Below, piece after piece: positions 54,755 to 63,536 of a stretch of 64,000 nucleotides of DNA. This DNA is from Gemmobacter lanyuensis (GTDB taxonomy: Bacteria > Pseudomonadota > Alphaproteobacteria > Rhodobacterales > Rhodobacteraceae). The DNA lies in assembly GCF_014652355.1 (NCBI RefSeq), contig NZ_BMYQ01000002.1, positions 310,001-374,000 of the forward strand. Reading direction: 5' to 3'. Numbering within the stretch: position 1 is the stretch's first letter; each line of letters starts with the position of its first letter. The position numbers and the translations under genes were made by a program. Under the pieces are notes generated by a model that worked only from the letters and a program-made list of their open reading frames with translations, did not search any database and had not been told where the DNA came from.

Positions 54755-55587
54755 TGGACCGCCGCCTCACCCCCGCCAATGGCCGCGCCGCCCTGCGTCA
54801 CCTGCACGGCAAGGTCGAGGCCGCAAGCTTCACCGATGGCGAAGCCGCCCGCGTCGCCGTACCGGTGGCCGATCTGCTGAAAGCCCCCGAAGGCGCCCGC
54901 GACCGCCAGCTTCTGTGGGGCGAGGCCGTCACCCTCATCGACCGCCACCAGGGCTGGTGCTTCCTGCAGGCGGCAAAGGACGGGTTCTGCGGCTATCTGC
55001 GCGCCGATCAGATCGCAGCCCCACGCCCCGCCACCCATTGGGTCGCAACCCCCGGCACCCACTTGCTGACCGGCCCCAAGGTGCAATGCGCCACCGTCGC
55101 ACCGCTCTTCATGGGCGCGCAGCTCCAGGTCATCGGCCAGAGCGGCAGCTGGTCGGAAACGCTCGACGGCTTTGTCCCCTCCAGCCACCTGAAGCCGCTG
55201 GGCAGCCACCACAGCGACCCGGCCAGCGTGGCGCAAAGCTTCCTGCACAGCCCCTATCTCTGGGGTGGCAACAGCCGCGCTGGCATCGATTGCTCCGGCC
55301 TTGCCCAGATCGCTTTTGGCGCCTGCGGTTTCCAGATTCCCGGTGACAGCGACCTTCAGGCGGCCTGCGGCAGCGAAATCCCCGCCGAAGCCCCGCTCCA
55401 GCGCAATGATCTGCTGTTCTGGAAGGGCCATGTCGCCATCGCCCTCTCGGCCGACCGCATGATCCACGCCACCGGCGCCGCCATGGCGGTGATCGAAGAG
55501 GACATCCCCGCCGCCATTGCCCGCATCCTTGCCGCAGGCGATGGACCGGTGACAGCGCGCCGCCGCCTGCCCTTTCATCTTGGCTGA
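54754..55587 (+). CDS. NlpC/P60 family peptidase with SH3-like domains
   Basis: A 277-residue protein. Two SH3-like segments (about 30-150) precede the NlpC/P60 domain: YLWGGNSRAGIDCSGLAQ with catalytic Cys180, then GHVAIALSADRMIHAT with His226. These enzymes cut gamma-D-Glu-diaminopimelate bonds in muropeptides. No signal peptide is seen, so a cytoplasmic recycling role alongside the aminopeptidase is likely (comparable to dipeptidyl-peptidase VI). Confidence 0.9.
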   Translation: MDRRLTPANGRAALRHLHGKVEAASFTDGEAARVAVPVADLLKAPEGARDRQLLWGEAVTLIDRHQGWCFLQAAKDGFCGYLRADQIAAPRPATHWVATPGTHLLTGPKVQCATVAPLFMGAQLQVIGQSGSWSETLDGFVPSSHLKPLGSHHSDPASVAQSFLHSPYLWGGNSRAGIDCSGLAQIAFGACGFQIPGDSDLQAACGSEIPAEAPLQRNDLLFWKGHVAIALSADRMIHATGAAMAVIEEDIPAAIARILAAGDGPVTARRRLPFHLG

Positions 55588-55601
55588 AATATCCCGGGGG
55601 T

Positions 55602-55620
55602 CCGGGGGCAGAGCCCCCGG
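55602..55620. repeat. GC-rich hairpin of a common Rhodobacteraceae intergenic type
   Basis: CCGGGGGC-AGA-GCCCCCGG, a perfect 8-bp stem preceded by CCCGGGGGT, between the convergent NlpC/P60 and DUF2794 genes. Similar 'gggggtccgggggc...gcccccgg' elements recur after genes in this family of bacteria; there is no T-run, so it is at best a partial terminator. Confidence 0.5.
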
Positions 55621-55636
55621 CCTGTCCTGACCTGCC

Positions 55637-55981
55637 CTAGTCGATCGGCCGGATCATCTTGCGCTCGAACACGCGCAGCACGATGTCAAGCTCATGCCCG
55701 CGGCGCAGCACCTGCCCGCCTTCGCCCAGAACCGCATAGATGCCCTGCCGTGCCCTCAGCTTGGGGCGCTTTTCGATGCGATAGATCGGCACCTCGGCCG
55801 TGCGGCGAAAGATCGAGAACACTGCCACATCCTTCATCGCGGCGATCCCGTAATCGCGCCATTCCCCGGCGGCGACCATCCGGCCATAAACCGACAGGAT
55901 CAGCCCCAGTTCCTGCCGCTGGAAACTGACCACCTCATCGGGTGAGGGGAAGGGAATGGGGGTCGGTGGCACGATGGTCAT
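55637..55981 (-). CDS. DUF2794 domain protein
   Basis: A 114-residue protein of the alphaproteobacterial DUF2794 family: VVSFQRQELGLILSVYGRMVAAGEWRDY and AEVPIYRIEKRPKL are typical. It is basic and soluble, without membrane segments; no function is known. Homologues are generally single-copy and conserved in the group, which suggests a housekeeping role. Confidence 0.85.
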   Translation of the reverse strand: MTIVPPTPIPFPSPDEVVSFQRQELGLILSVYGRMVAAGEWRDYGIAAMKDVAVFSIFRRTAEVPIYRIEKRPKLRARQGIYAVLGEGGQVLRRGHELDIVLRVFERKMIRPID

Positions 55982-56223
55982 AATTCAATGCTGACACCAA
56001 CCTGCGGCCAAATCAACACCATGCCCGCCACGATGCAGCCGCCCAAAGACCTGCGAAATACCGAATCCGCGGCGCAATTTTGCCACCTTGCCGCAGCATC
56101 CTGAAAAGGTAGCGAGTGACCCCGGCGGTGCGGATCTTTGCCCCCACCCAGCCTGTGCTGCTGGGGCGCTCTGCTCGCCGGACGGCCCCCGTCGCAAGAC
56201 GGGGGCCGGTTCTCTTTGCGGCG
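55982..56223. other. Intergenic region with strong hairpins
   Basis: 242 bases between the DUF2794 start and the asparaginase stop. It contains CCCAGC-CTGT-GCTGCTGGG (about 56147-56165), GGCG/CGCC (about 56164-56180) and a 10-bp stem GGCCCCCGTC/GACGGGGGCC with a GCAA tetraloop (56184-56207), then TTCTCTTT. The last could end a plus-strand RNA; no protein gene is supported. Confidence 0.4.
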
Positions 56224-57219
56224 TCACAAAAAGCCGGGTGCCAGTTTCACGATGCCCGTCTCCATCCCGCGCCAGTTGCGCTGCACTGCATTCAGCCGTT
56301 TGCGCGCAGCCGGATGATCCGGGTCCAGTACCCCCAGATGCACCAGCAGCCCGACAATCGCCGCCTCTGACGCGCGGGTGCTGCCGTCCTCGATCTTCAG
56401 CGCGATCCCCAGATCCTGCTCGGGCAGGATGGCGACAAACACGGCCTCCGCCCCGGTCTTGAGCGCGACGCGCCCCTCCATCGCCCGCATCAGCTCGGTG
56501 CAGGCGCGGCCCTCGCCGGCGACGAAATCTGGGAATTGCGCCATGGCGCGGGTCAGGCGATGCGCCGCCCTTGCCCGCGCGTCGCCCGTTTCGCGCGCTG
56601 CGGCGAACCAGCCCATTGCCCGCGCGAGGCCCGCCACGGTGGTAGCGAAATTCGGGGCAGAACAGCCGTCGATGCCGAAGCCGGGGCTGGTTTCGCCCGT
56701 CACCTCCTCAAAGGCCGCGCGGATGGCCCGCTGCAGCGGGTGATCGGGATCGACATATTCGGGACCGGCCTTGATATGGCGGCTATAGGTCAGAAAGCCC
56801 GCATGTTTGCCCGAACAATTGTTGTGATACTGGCAGGGGCCTTCTTCGGCCCGGATCAGGCGATCCCGTTCGGCGCGGTCATAGGGTTCATGGCTGCCGC
56901 AGCGCAGATCGCTTTCGGCCAACCCCAGGCCCGTCAGCCAGTCGCGCACCGCCCCCACATGCAGCGCCGCGCCCTGATGGCTGGCGCAAGACAGCGCCAG
57001 CTGCGCGGGTGTCAGCCCCACGGCATCGGCCGCCCCGCTTTCCACCAGCGGCAGCGCCTGCAGCATCTTGCAGGACGACCGCGGAAAGATCACCCGCCCG
57101 GGATCACCCCAGGCGGCCGTGATCTCACCCTGCCCGTTGCAGATCACCGCATGGCCCTGATGCGTGCTTTCCAGCAGCTCTCCACGCCACAACTCCACCA
57201 TCGGCACAGCATTTGCCAT
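56224..57219 (-). CDS. L-asparaginase, Rhizobium etli type (PF06089-like)
   Basis: A 331-residue asparaginase of the AnsA/ReAII class, unrelated to the E. coli enzymes. Ser-Lys motif FPRSSCKMLQALPL, NNCSGKHAGFL, DGCSAPNFATTVAGLARAM and AGEGRACTELM are typical. It deamidates asparagine to aspartate. Start at ATG 57219, where the family sequence begins (MANAVPMVELWRGEL); the ORF to 57474 is antisense to the IalB-like gene. Confidence 0.9.
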   Translation of the reverse strand: MANAVPMVELWRGELLESTHQGHAVICNGQGEITAAWGDPGRVIFPRSSCKMLQALPLVESGAADAVGLTPAQLALSCASHQGAALHVGAVRDWLTGLGLAESDLRCGSHEPYDRAERDRLIRAEEGPCQYHNNCSGKHAGFLTYSRHIKAGPEYVDPDHPLQRAIRAAFEEVTGETSPGFGIDGCSAPNFATTVAGLARAMGWFAAARETGDARARAAHRLTRAMAQFPDFVAGEGRACTELMRAMEGRVALKTGAEAVFVAILPEQDLGIALKIEDGSTRASEAAIVGLLVHLGVLDPDHPAARKRLNAVQRNWRGMETGIVKLAPGFL

Positions 57220-57388
57220 TCCAGACCCCGTCACAGTTGCGCGATTCTCTGCCCACGTGGCTTTCGCGGCTTGCCATTTTCCTGATATGCAGGGATATCG
57301 GGTTGAATTCCGTCCTGCCACAGAAAAGCCGGGTCCACCGGCGCCGTGCAGGGCAGACAGAGGCATCTTCAGCTGGAGGCTGACGCAT

Positions 57389-57925
57389 ATGACATCCCTT
57401 CTCGCACGCACCCTCGGCGGGGCCGCGCTCGCCCTTGTGGCCGCGACCGGAGCGATGGCGCAGGAATCCACCAATCAGGTTGCGGTGATGACCGATTGGT
57501 CCGTCTTCACCGAACCCAAGGATGGAACCCCCAAGGAATGCTGGGGCGTGTCCAGCCCGAAGCAGACGGTGAACACCAAGGACGGTCAGCCGGTTTCGGT
57601 GCGCCGTGGCGACATCCTGCTGTTCATCACCTTCCGCGCCGGGGCTGGCGGGACGGGTGAGGTCAGCTTCACCGGCGGTTATCCCTTCGCCAGCGGCTCG
57701 ACCGTGAACGTCAATGTCGATGGCACCTCGTTCGAGCTGTTCACCGAAGGCGAATTTGCCTGGTCGGGCAGCGCCGAGGATGACGCCAAGATCATGGCCG
57801 CGCTGAAGAAGGGCTCCACCGCCGTTCTGACTGCCCGTTCGGGCAAGGGCACGCAGACGGCCGACACCTTCTCGCTGCGGGGCTTCACTGCGGCGATGGA
57901 AGACGCGGCCAAGCGCTGCAAGTGA
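57389..57925 (+). CDS. Invasion-associated locus B (IalB)-family exported protein
   Basis: A 178-residue protein with a signal peptide (residues 1-~25, LLARTLGGAALALVAATGAMAQ, cleavage after AMA). The mature part has TDWSVFTEPKDGTPKECWGVS, RRGDILLFITF, GGYPFASGSTVNV and ends AAKRCK, which is the IalB/PF06776 pattern with two Cys likely joined in the periplasm. Its role outside Bartonella is not known. ATG 57389 is preceded by GGAGG; a strong terminator follows the stop. Confidence 0.87.
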   Translation: MTSLLARTLGGAALALVAATGAMAQESTNQVAVMTDWSVFTEPKDGTPKECWGVSSPKQTVNTKDGQPVSVRRGDILLFITFRAGAGGTGEVSFTGGYPFASGSTVNVNVDGTSFELFTEGEFAWSGSAEDDAKIMAALKKGSTAVLTARSGKGTQTADTFSLRGFTAAMEDAAKRCK

Positions 57926-57945
57926 CCTGACGGTCCGCATGGATC

Positions 57946-57974
57946 AAAGGCCGCCTTTTCGGGGCGGCCTTTTG
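57946..57974. terminator. Bidirectional Rho-independent terminator
   Basis: AAAGGCCGCC pairs with GGCGGCCTTT around a 7-base loop, with T residues on both strands. It serves the convergent IalB-like gene and tonB. Confidence 0.8.
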
Positions 57975-57981
57975 CTTTGGG

Positions 57982-58767
57982 TCAGCCCAGCGTGATGGGC
58001 AGGATCAGCGTCGTCCCCTTGCCATCTGGCGGGGCGGCCACCGACCCCCGCGCCTGGGCATGGGCGGCGATTCTGGCATCAAGCCCCGCATCGCCGCTGG
58101 ATTGGCGGACCGAGACTGCCATCATCCGCCCCGCACCATCGATCTGCACCGATAGCACCAGCTTGGCCTTCGCCCCCGCGCGGGTGCGTTTCACATGGCT
58201 GGCCATCTGCCCCTGCACCTTGCGCTTCCATTTCGCCATGGCGCTGGCCTGGGCCGATCCTTGCACCGGGGCCGCCGCCACCCTGGCGGCCGGGGCTTCG
58301 GCTTTGCGGGTCGGTTTGCGATCCGGCTTCTTTTCGGCCTTCGGTTTCGGGTCCGGCTTTGGTTTGGGCTTGGGCGCGGGTTCGGGGTCCGGCTTGGGTT
58401 TGGGCTTCGGTTCGGACTGGGGCTGGGCGTCCGGTTTCAGGACGGGTTTGACCACAGGCTTGGGTGCGGGTTCAGGATCTGGCGCGGGGGGCTTTGGCTG
58501 AACTTCGGGTTCCGGCTCGGGCGGGACCGGGTCGGGCAGGGGGGCGGGCGGTGGCTCGGCCGCCACCATCTCGACCGGGGGCAGGGTTGTCAGGTCGATG
58601 ACGACGACCCGGCTTTCGGCATCCTTCTGCCCGAATTCGGGGTCGAGCCAGAGCGCGAGCGCCGCGCTTGCCGCAGCCAGCATTGCCACCGTCGCTGCGG
58701 CCAGAACCCAGAACAGCGGTTCCAGAGAGCGGCGGCTGCGGCTCAGGTGGTCGGACCAGTCGGTCAT
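57982..58767 (-). CDS. tonB: TonB energy-transducing protein
   Basis: A 261-residue TonB. One N-terminal membrane helix (about 20-42), a long Pro/Lys/Glu repeat segment (about 75-165, with PKPKPDPEPAPK-type units) that spans the periplasm, and a C-terminal TonB domain ending TLILPITLG with VSVRQSSGDAGLD. It passes proton-motive energy to outer-membrane receptors. Its ATG overlaps the exbD stop (ATGA). No receptor gene is in the window. Confidence 0.87.
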   Translation of the reverse strand: MTDWSDHLSRSRRSLEPLFWVLAAATVAMLAAASAALALWLDPEFGQKDAESRVVVIDLTTLPPVEMVAAEPPPAPLPDPVPPEPEPEVQPKPPAPDPEPAPKPVVKPVLKPDAQPQSEPKPKPKPDPEPAPKPKPKPDPKPKAEKKPDRKPTRKAEAPAARVAAAPVQGSAQASAMAKWKRKVQGQMASHVKRTRAGAKAKLVLSVQIDGAGRMMAVSVRQSSGDAGLDARIAAHAQARGSVAAPPDGKGTTLILPITLG

Positions 58768-59189
58768 GGCGCGGCCTCCAGCCCGACAAGCGCGACCTGC
58801 GTGAACCCTGCATCGCGCATCAGGCCCATGACCTCCATCAGCGCGCCATAGGGCACCGCCGCGTCGGCCCGCAGGAACAGCCGCGTATCGGGCTTGCCGC
58901 CCGTCGCCTGCTGCAGCCGCGCCGCCAGATCGCCCCGCGCCACCGCATCATTCCCGACCGAGAGCGTCAGATCCGGCTGCAAGGTGACATAGACCGGCGC
59001 CTCTGGCCGGTCCGTCGCGGCGCCCCCGGCTTGCGGCAGGTTGACCGGCACATCGACCGTCGACAGCGGCGCGGCCACCATGAAGATGATCAGCAGCACC
59101 AGCATTACATCGATAAAGGGGGTGACGTTGATCTCATGCGCTTCGGGCAGATCGTCATCTGCGGCCTCGGCGTGCAATCCTCCGGCCAT
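58764..59189 (-). CDS. exbD: Biopolymer transport protein ExbD
   Basis: A 141-residue protein with one membrane helix, EINVTPFIDVMLVLLIIFMVAAPL, in which the Asp of FIDV is the proton-carrying residue of the ExbB-ExbD motor; a periplasmic domain follows. It lies three bases after exbB and overlaps tonB, giving an exbB-exbD-tonB operon. Confidence 0.92.
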   Translation of the reverse strand: MAGGLHAEAADDDLPEAHEINVTPFIDVMLVLLIIFMVAAPLSTVDVPVNLPQAGGAATDRPEAPVYVTLQPDLTLSVGNDAVARGDLAARLQQATGGKPDTRLFLRADAAVPYGALMEVMGLMRDAGFTQVALVGLEAAP

Positions 59190-59192
59190 GGG

Positions 59193-60035
59193 TCACGCCC
59201 CCCTGAGCTTGCGAAAGTCGATGTCGCGCGACAAGAGGCGCAGCACCGCGGCCCCGGCATCCTGCAGATGCATCCGGTAGCCGCCAATGGCGCGCGTGAA
59301 ATGATTGTAGATCACGACCGCCGGGATCGCCGCGACAAGGCCGATTGCGGTGGCAAACAGCGCCTCGGCAATGCCGGGGGCGACAACGGCAAGATTTGTG
59401 GTCTTGGTTTCGGCAATGCCGATGAAGGCGTTCATGATGCCCCAGACCGTGCCGAACAGACCCACGAACGGCGCCACCGCCCCCACCGTCGCCAAAATAC
59501 CCGTGCCGCGGCGCAGCCGGGCCAGCGCCTGCCCCTCGATCCGCGCCACGAGTGAGGCCGCGCGCTCCTTCACCCCTTCGGCCCCGGCTTGGGGCAGGGC
59601 GGCGTCGGACCGGCTGTATTCCTCCAATACCGCGCGGGCCATGAAGGTTGCGGGGTCAGCCCGGCGTGGCAGGCCCTGCGCGGCGGCGGCCAGCGTTTCG
59701 GCCCCGCGCAACGCCCGGCCCGCGCGGCGCACCCGCCATCGCGCCAGCGCAAGTTCGACCGTTTTGAACAGCCAGACCGTCCAGGTCAGGAAAGAGGCGA
59801 CGAGCAGCGTGATCATCACCGATTTCACCACCCAATCGGCCTTGCGATACATGCCCAGCGGCGAAAGGTCATGCGCCTCGGGCAAGGGTGCGGCCTGCAC
59901 CACCGGGTCCGGGGGGGCAGGAGCCACAGGCGCGGTGATTGCAGGCGTCTGGGCCGGTGCGGGCGGTGCGGGTTGCGCCAATGCGCTGCCGCAGATCATC
60001 ACCGCGGCTAGGACGAGGAGGAAGGGGGTCCGCAT
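59193..60035 (-). CDS. exbB: Biopolymer transport protein ExbB (TolQ/MotA family)
   Basis: A 280-residue protein with an N-terminal signal sequence (about 1-20, ending ALAQP), a Pro/Ala-rich periplasmic stretch, and three membrane helices; [26 protein letters not shown] and [21 protein letters not shown] are the channel-forming family blocks. It assembles with ExbD around TonB. ATG 60035 is preceded by GAGG. A 10-bp inverted repeat flanks its probable promoter. Confidence 0.92.
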   Translation of the reverse strand: MRTPFLLVLAAVMICGSALAQPAPPAPAQTPAITAPVAPAPPDPVVQAAPLPEAHDLSPLGMYRKADWVVKSVMITLLVASFLTWTVWLFKTVELALARWRVRRAGRALRGAETLAAAAQGLPRRADPATFMARAVLEEYSRSDAALPQAGAEGVKERAASLVARIEGQALARLRRGTGILATVGAVAPFVGLFGTVWGIMNAFIGIAETKTTNLAVVAPGIAEALFATAIGLVAAIPAVVIYNHFTRAIGGYRMHLQDAGAAVLRLLSRDIDFRKLRGA

Positions 60036-60046
60036 GGCGATCCTCT

Positions 60047-60100
60047 ATTTCCGACAGTTTTACTTTGATTCACGGGATGTATACTGAAATTGTCGGAAAT
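60047..60100. promoter_or_regulatory. Inverted repeat ATTTCCGACA upstream of exbB and rlmN
   Basis: ATTTCCGACA (60047-60056) and its perfect complement TGTCGGAAAT (60091-60100), 34 bases apart, extended by similar flanks (GTTT and, on the other strand, ATTT). The left copy ends 11 bases before the exbB start. The spacing suggests two dimer sites or a looped repressor. An iron-linked regulator is plausible from the tonB context but not shown. Confidence 0.5.
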
Positions 60101-60199
60101 GCACAGCCCCAAAATCCTTCACGGCGAATTTCCCTTTCCCCCTTTGGCAAATCCCTTGTTTTGCTGTATGGACCCCCTTCACCCGAAGGAATCCGTGCC

Positions 60200-61381
60200 A
60201 TGACCGCCCCCAACGCCCCGATCACCCAGGACGTGCTGACCATTCCGCGCAAGCTGCCGGAAGGCGGCAAGACGAACCTCGTCGGCCTGACGCGCGACCA
60301 GCTGCGCGAGGCGCTGATGGCGGCTGGAACGGCGGAAAAGCAGGCCAAGATGCGGGTGGGGCAGATCTGGCAATGGATCTACCATTGGGGCGTGCGCGAC
60401 TTTGCCCAGATGACCAATCTGGCCAAGGATTACCGCGCCCTTCTGGCCGAAAACTTCGTGATCGAAGTGCCTGAAATCGTGTCGAAACAAGTGTCGATGG
60501 ATGGCACCCGCAAATATCTGCTGCGCATCGCGGGCGGGCATGAGGTCGAGGCCGTCTATATCCCGGAAGAGACGCGCGGCACGCTTTGCATCAGCTCGCA
60601 GGTGGGCTGCACGCTGACCTGTTCCTTCTGCCATACCGGCACGCAAAAGCTTGTCCGCAACCTCACCGCGGGCGAGATCGTGGGGCAGGTGATGGTCGCG
60701 CGCGACGATCTGGACGAATGGCCGGTGCCGGGCGCCCCCAAGGATGAAACCCGGCTGGTCTCCAACGTCGTGCTGATGGGCATGGGCGAGCCGCTCTATA
60801 ACTTCGACAATGTCCGCGACGCCATGAAGGTGGTGATGGACGGCGAAGGCATCAGCCTGTCGCGCCGCCGCATCACCCTGTCCACCAGCGGCGTGGTCCC
60901 TGAAATCGCCCGCTGCGCCGAGGAAATCGGCTGTCTCATGGCGGTGTCGTTCCATGCCACCACCGATGAGGTCCGCGACCGTCTGGTGCCGGTGAACAAG
61001 AAGTGGAACATCGAAACGCTGCTGAACGCGCTGCGCGAATACCCGCGCCTGTCGAACAGCGAACGCATCACCTTTGAATATGTGATGCTGAAGGATGTGA
61101 ACGACAGCGATGCCGACGCGCGCCGTCTGGTCAAGCTGATCGCGGGCATCCCGGCCAAAATCAACCTGATCCCCTTCAATGAATGGCCCGGTGCGCCTTA
61201 TGTGCGGTCGGACTGGGAGCGGATCGAGGCCTTTGCCGACATCATCTACAAGGCGGGCTATGCCTCGCCCATCCGCACCCCGCGCGGCGAGGATATCATG
61301 GCTGCCTGCGGTCAGCTGAAATCTGCCACCGAACGTGCCCGCAAGTCGCGCGCCGAGATTGAGGCGGAAGCCGGGCTCTGA
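60200..61381 (+). CDS. rlmN: Dual-specificity RNA methyltransferase RlmN
   Basis: A 393-residue radical-SAM methyltransferase. The [4Fe-4S] cysteines are Cys137, Cys141 and Cys144 in [30 protein letters not shown] and [12 protein letters not shown] follow, and [11 protein letters not shown] near the C-terminus holds the catalytic Cys. It methylates A2503 of 23S rRNA and A37 of some tRNAs. ATG 60200, behind GAAGGAATC, is used; the frame is open back to 59939 in antisense of exbB. Confidence 0.95.
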   Translation: MTAPNAPITQDVLTIPRKLPEGGKTNLVGLTRDQLREALMAAGTAEKQAKMRVGQIWQWIYHWGVRDFAQMTNLAKDYRALLAENFVIEVPEIVSKQVSMDGTRKYLLRIAGGHEVEAVYIPEETRGTLCISSQVGCTLTCSFCHTGTQKLVRNLTAGEIVGQVMVARDDLDEWPVPGAPKDETRLVSNVVLMGMGEPLYNFDNVRDAMKVVMDGEGISLSRRRITLSTSGVVPEIARCAEEIGCLMAVSFHATTDEVRDRLVPVNKKWNIETLLNALREYPRLSNSERITFEYVMLKDVNDSDADARRLVKLIAGIPAKINLIPFNEWPGAPYVRSDWERIEAFADIIYKAGYASPIRTPRGEDIMAACGQLKSATERARKSRAEIEAEAGL

Positions 61382-61421
61382 TCCGCTTTGCACGGGGCGC
61401 TGCGGCTGTTACCCAGCGGGG

Positions 61422-62627
61422 ATGACCGCAGTTCCCGTTCTGACCAATGACATCGCCCGGCGGATCTTTCTGGACCGCCACGCCCTGGCCGAGCCGCCGA
61501 CCGGCCCGGCCAAGGGCGCTGATCTGGCCGCGCTGATCGACCGCATCGGCTTTGTCCAGGTGGACAGCATCAACACCGTCGCGCGGGCGCATCACATGAT
61601 CCTGTGGTCGCGGCGGCAAAGCTATCAGCCGCAGGATCTGGCCCGGCTGCTGGAACATGACCGCGCCCTGTTCGAACATTGGACGCATGATGCCAGCATC
61701 CTGCCCGTCGCGCTGTTTCCGTATTGGCAGCATCGCTTCGCGCGGGATCGGGCGCGCTTGGTGCAACGCTGGACGGGCTGGCAGCGCGCCGGATTCCACG
61801 AAAAATTCGATGAGGTTCTGGCCCGCGTCGCCGATCATGGCCCCGTCACCTCGGCCGAGGTGGGCGAGGGCGAGGCGCGCGGGTCCGGTGGCTGGTGGGA
61901 TTGGCATCCGTCCAAGGCCGCGCTCGAATACCTTTGGCGGGTGGGCGAGCTGTCCGTTACGCGGCGCGAGGGGTTCCGCAAGGTCTATGACCTGACCGAA
62001 CGGGTGATCCCCGCGGCCTGGCGCGGCCCTGCCCCCGATGCGGCCGCGACCCTCGATTGGGCCTGCACTACGGCGCTGGACCGGCTGGGCTTTGCCACCA
62101 CGGGCGAGATTGCTGCCTATTGGAACGCCGTCACCCCCGATGAGGCCCGCGCCTGGGCCGAGGCCGCGCAGGCGCGGGGCGAGGTTTGCCCGGTGATGGT
62201 GGAAAATGCCGATGGCAGCCTGCGCCGCCATCTGGCCCGGCCCGGCCTCTGGGAGAACCCGCCGCCTGAACCCCCGGCGCGGCTTCGGGTGCTGTCGCCC
62301 TTTGACCCGGCGCTGCGCGACCGCAAGCGGGCCGAGCGCCTGTTCGGCTTTCACTACCGGATCGAGGTCTTCGTGCCCGAACGGCTGCGGACCTATGGCT
62401 ATTACGTCTTTCCGCTGCTGGAAGGGGCCGCGCTGATCGGGCGGATCGACGCCAAGGCCCATCGGGATCAAAACTGCCTGCGTGTCCGCGCGCTCTGGCC
62501 GGAACGGGGCATCCGCTTTGGCCGCCAGCGTCAGGCGCGGCTCGAGGCGGAACTGGCCCGCCTCGCCCGGTTGGCGGGGGTGGACCGGGTCGAATTCGCG
62601 CCCGACTGGCTGTGCGACCCGGTCTGA
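61422..62627 (+). CDS. YcaQ-like winged-helix DNA glycosylase (HTH_42)
   Basis: A 401-residue protein of the YcaQ/AlkX family. FVQVDSINTVARAHHMILWSR contains the QxD catalytic motif of enzymes that unhook DNA interstrand cross-links; LFEHWTHDASILPVALFPYW and LRVLSPFDPALRDRKRAERLFGFHYRIE are further family blocks. Length is normal. ATG 61422 is preceded by GGGG; the ORF to 61335 overlaps rlmN. It could repair alkylation damage, which would suit a bacterium living near toxin producers, but that is speculation. Confidence 0.85.
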   Translation: MTAVPVLTNDIARRIFLDRHALAEPPTGPAKGADLAALIDRIGFVQVDSINTVARAHHMILWSRRQSYQPQDLARLLEHDRALFEHWTHDASILPVALFPYWQHRFARDRARLVQRWTGWQRAGFHEKFDEVLARVADHGPVTSAEVGEGEARGSGGWWDWHPSKAALEYLWRVGELSVTRREGFRKVYDLTERVIPAAWRGPAPDAAATLDWACTTALDRLGFATTGEIAAYWNAVTPDEARAWAEAAQARGEVCPVMVENADGSLRRHLARPGLWENPPPEPPARLRVLSPFDPALRDRKRAERLFGFHYRIEVFVPERLRTYGYYVFPLLEGAALIGRIDAKAHRDQNCLRVRALWPERGIRFGRQRQARLEAELARLARLAGVDRVEFAPDWLCDPV

Positions 62628-62632
62628 TCCGA

Positions 62633-63454
62633 TCAGCAGGGGGTGACGAAAGCGTCGATCGCGGCCACGGCCTCTTCGGCGGTTTCGACATATTGGAACA
62701 GGTTCAGGTCGTCGGCGCTGATGGTGCCCGCTTCGGCCAGGGCCTGCCAGTTGATGATCCGGTCCCAGAAATCGCGGCCGAACAGCAGGAACGGCACGCG
62801 CTTCATGCGACGGGTCTGGATCAGGGTCAGGCTTTCGAACATCTCATCCAGCGTGCCGAAGCCGCCGGGGAAGATGCAGATTGCCTTGGCCCGCATCAGG
62901 AAATGCATCTTGCGGATGGCGAAATAGTGGAAGTTGAAGGACAGGTCGGGCGTCACATAGGCGTTGGGCGCCTGTTCATGCGGCAGCACGATGTTCAGCC
63001 CGATGGACTGGCCGCCCGCCTCATGCGCGCCGAGGTTCCCGGCCTCCATCACGCCGGGGCCGCCGCCCGTCACGATGACATTGTCGCGGCCATAGCTTTC
63101 CATGCTGCGCTCGGTCATGATCCGGGCAAAGCGGCGGGCCTCTTCGTAGTATTTCGACAGCTCGGCCAGCATCGGGGTCTTGGCGGTTTCGGCGCGGTCC
63201 GGCGCGGGGATGCGCGCGCCACCAAAGAGCACGATGGTCGAGCGGATGCCGCGTTCATCTAGAATCATCTGCGGCTTGAGAAGTTCAAGCTGCAGGCGCA
63301 CCGGGCGCAATTCCTCGCGCATCAGGAAATCGCTGTCGGTGAAGGCCAGCCGATAGGCCGGGGCGCGGGTTTGCGGCGTATCGGGGATCCGGTGGGTGGC
63401 GGCCACGTCCTGCACACTGTCGCGGAAGGGATGGCTGCGGCTGTCGTCGTTCAT
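62633..63454 (-). CDS. LOG-family protein (cytokinin-riboside phosphoribohydrolase-like)
   Basis: A 273-residue Rossmann-fold protein. [18 protein letters not shown] and [15 protein letters not shown] are the GGGPG and PGGxGTxxE motifs of the LOG/TIGR00730 family; [17 protein letters not shown] lies between. Such enzymes release free bases from nucleoside 5'-monophosphates, or act as AMP nucleosidase-like proteins. ATG 63454 fits the family start; longer frames lead antisense into dapD. Divergent from dapD. Confidence 0.88.
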   Translation of the reverse strand: MNDDSRSHPFRDSVQDVAATHRIPDTPQTRAPAYRLAFTDSDFLMREELRPVRLQLELLKPQMILDERGIRSTIVLFGGARIPAPDRAETAKTPMLAELSKYYEEARRFARIMTERSMESYGRDNVIVTGGGPGVMEAGNLGAHEAGGQSIGLNIVLPHEQAPNAYVTPDLSFNFHYFAIRKMHFLMRAKAICIFPGGFGTLDEMFESLTLIQTRRMKRVPFLLFGRDFWDRIINWQALAEAGTISADDLNLFQYVETAEEAVAAIDAFVTPC

Positions 63455-63536
63455 CAGGGTATCCTCTGGCGATTGCGCGGACCGGGTCTCCCGTCTATAC
63501 CTCCGCGCGATCCGTCGCCACAGGAAAGGACGTGCC

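Noticed and set aside
57982-60035. exbB-exbD-tonB as uptake system for a siderophore made by the NRPS/PKS
   Set aside because: No TonB-dependent receptor or siderophore exporter is in the window, the operon lies 7 kb beyond unrelated core genes, and the NRPS has none of the usual chelator-forming domains. A link through Atu3671-type siderophore clusters is possible but unsupported here.
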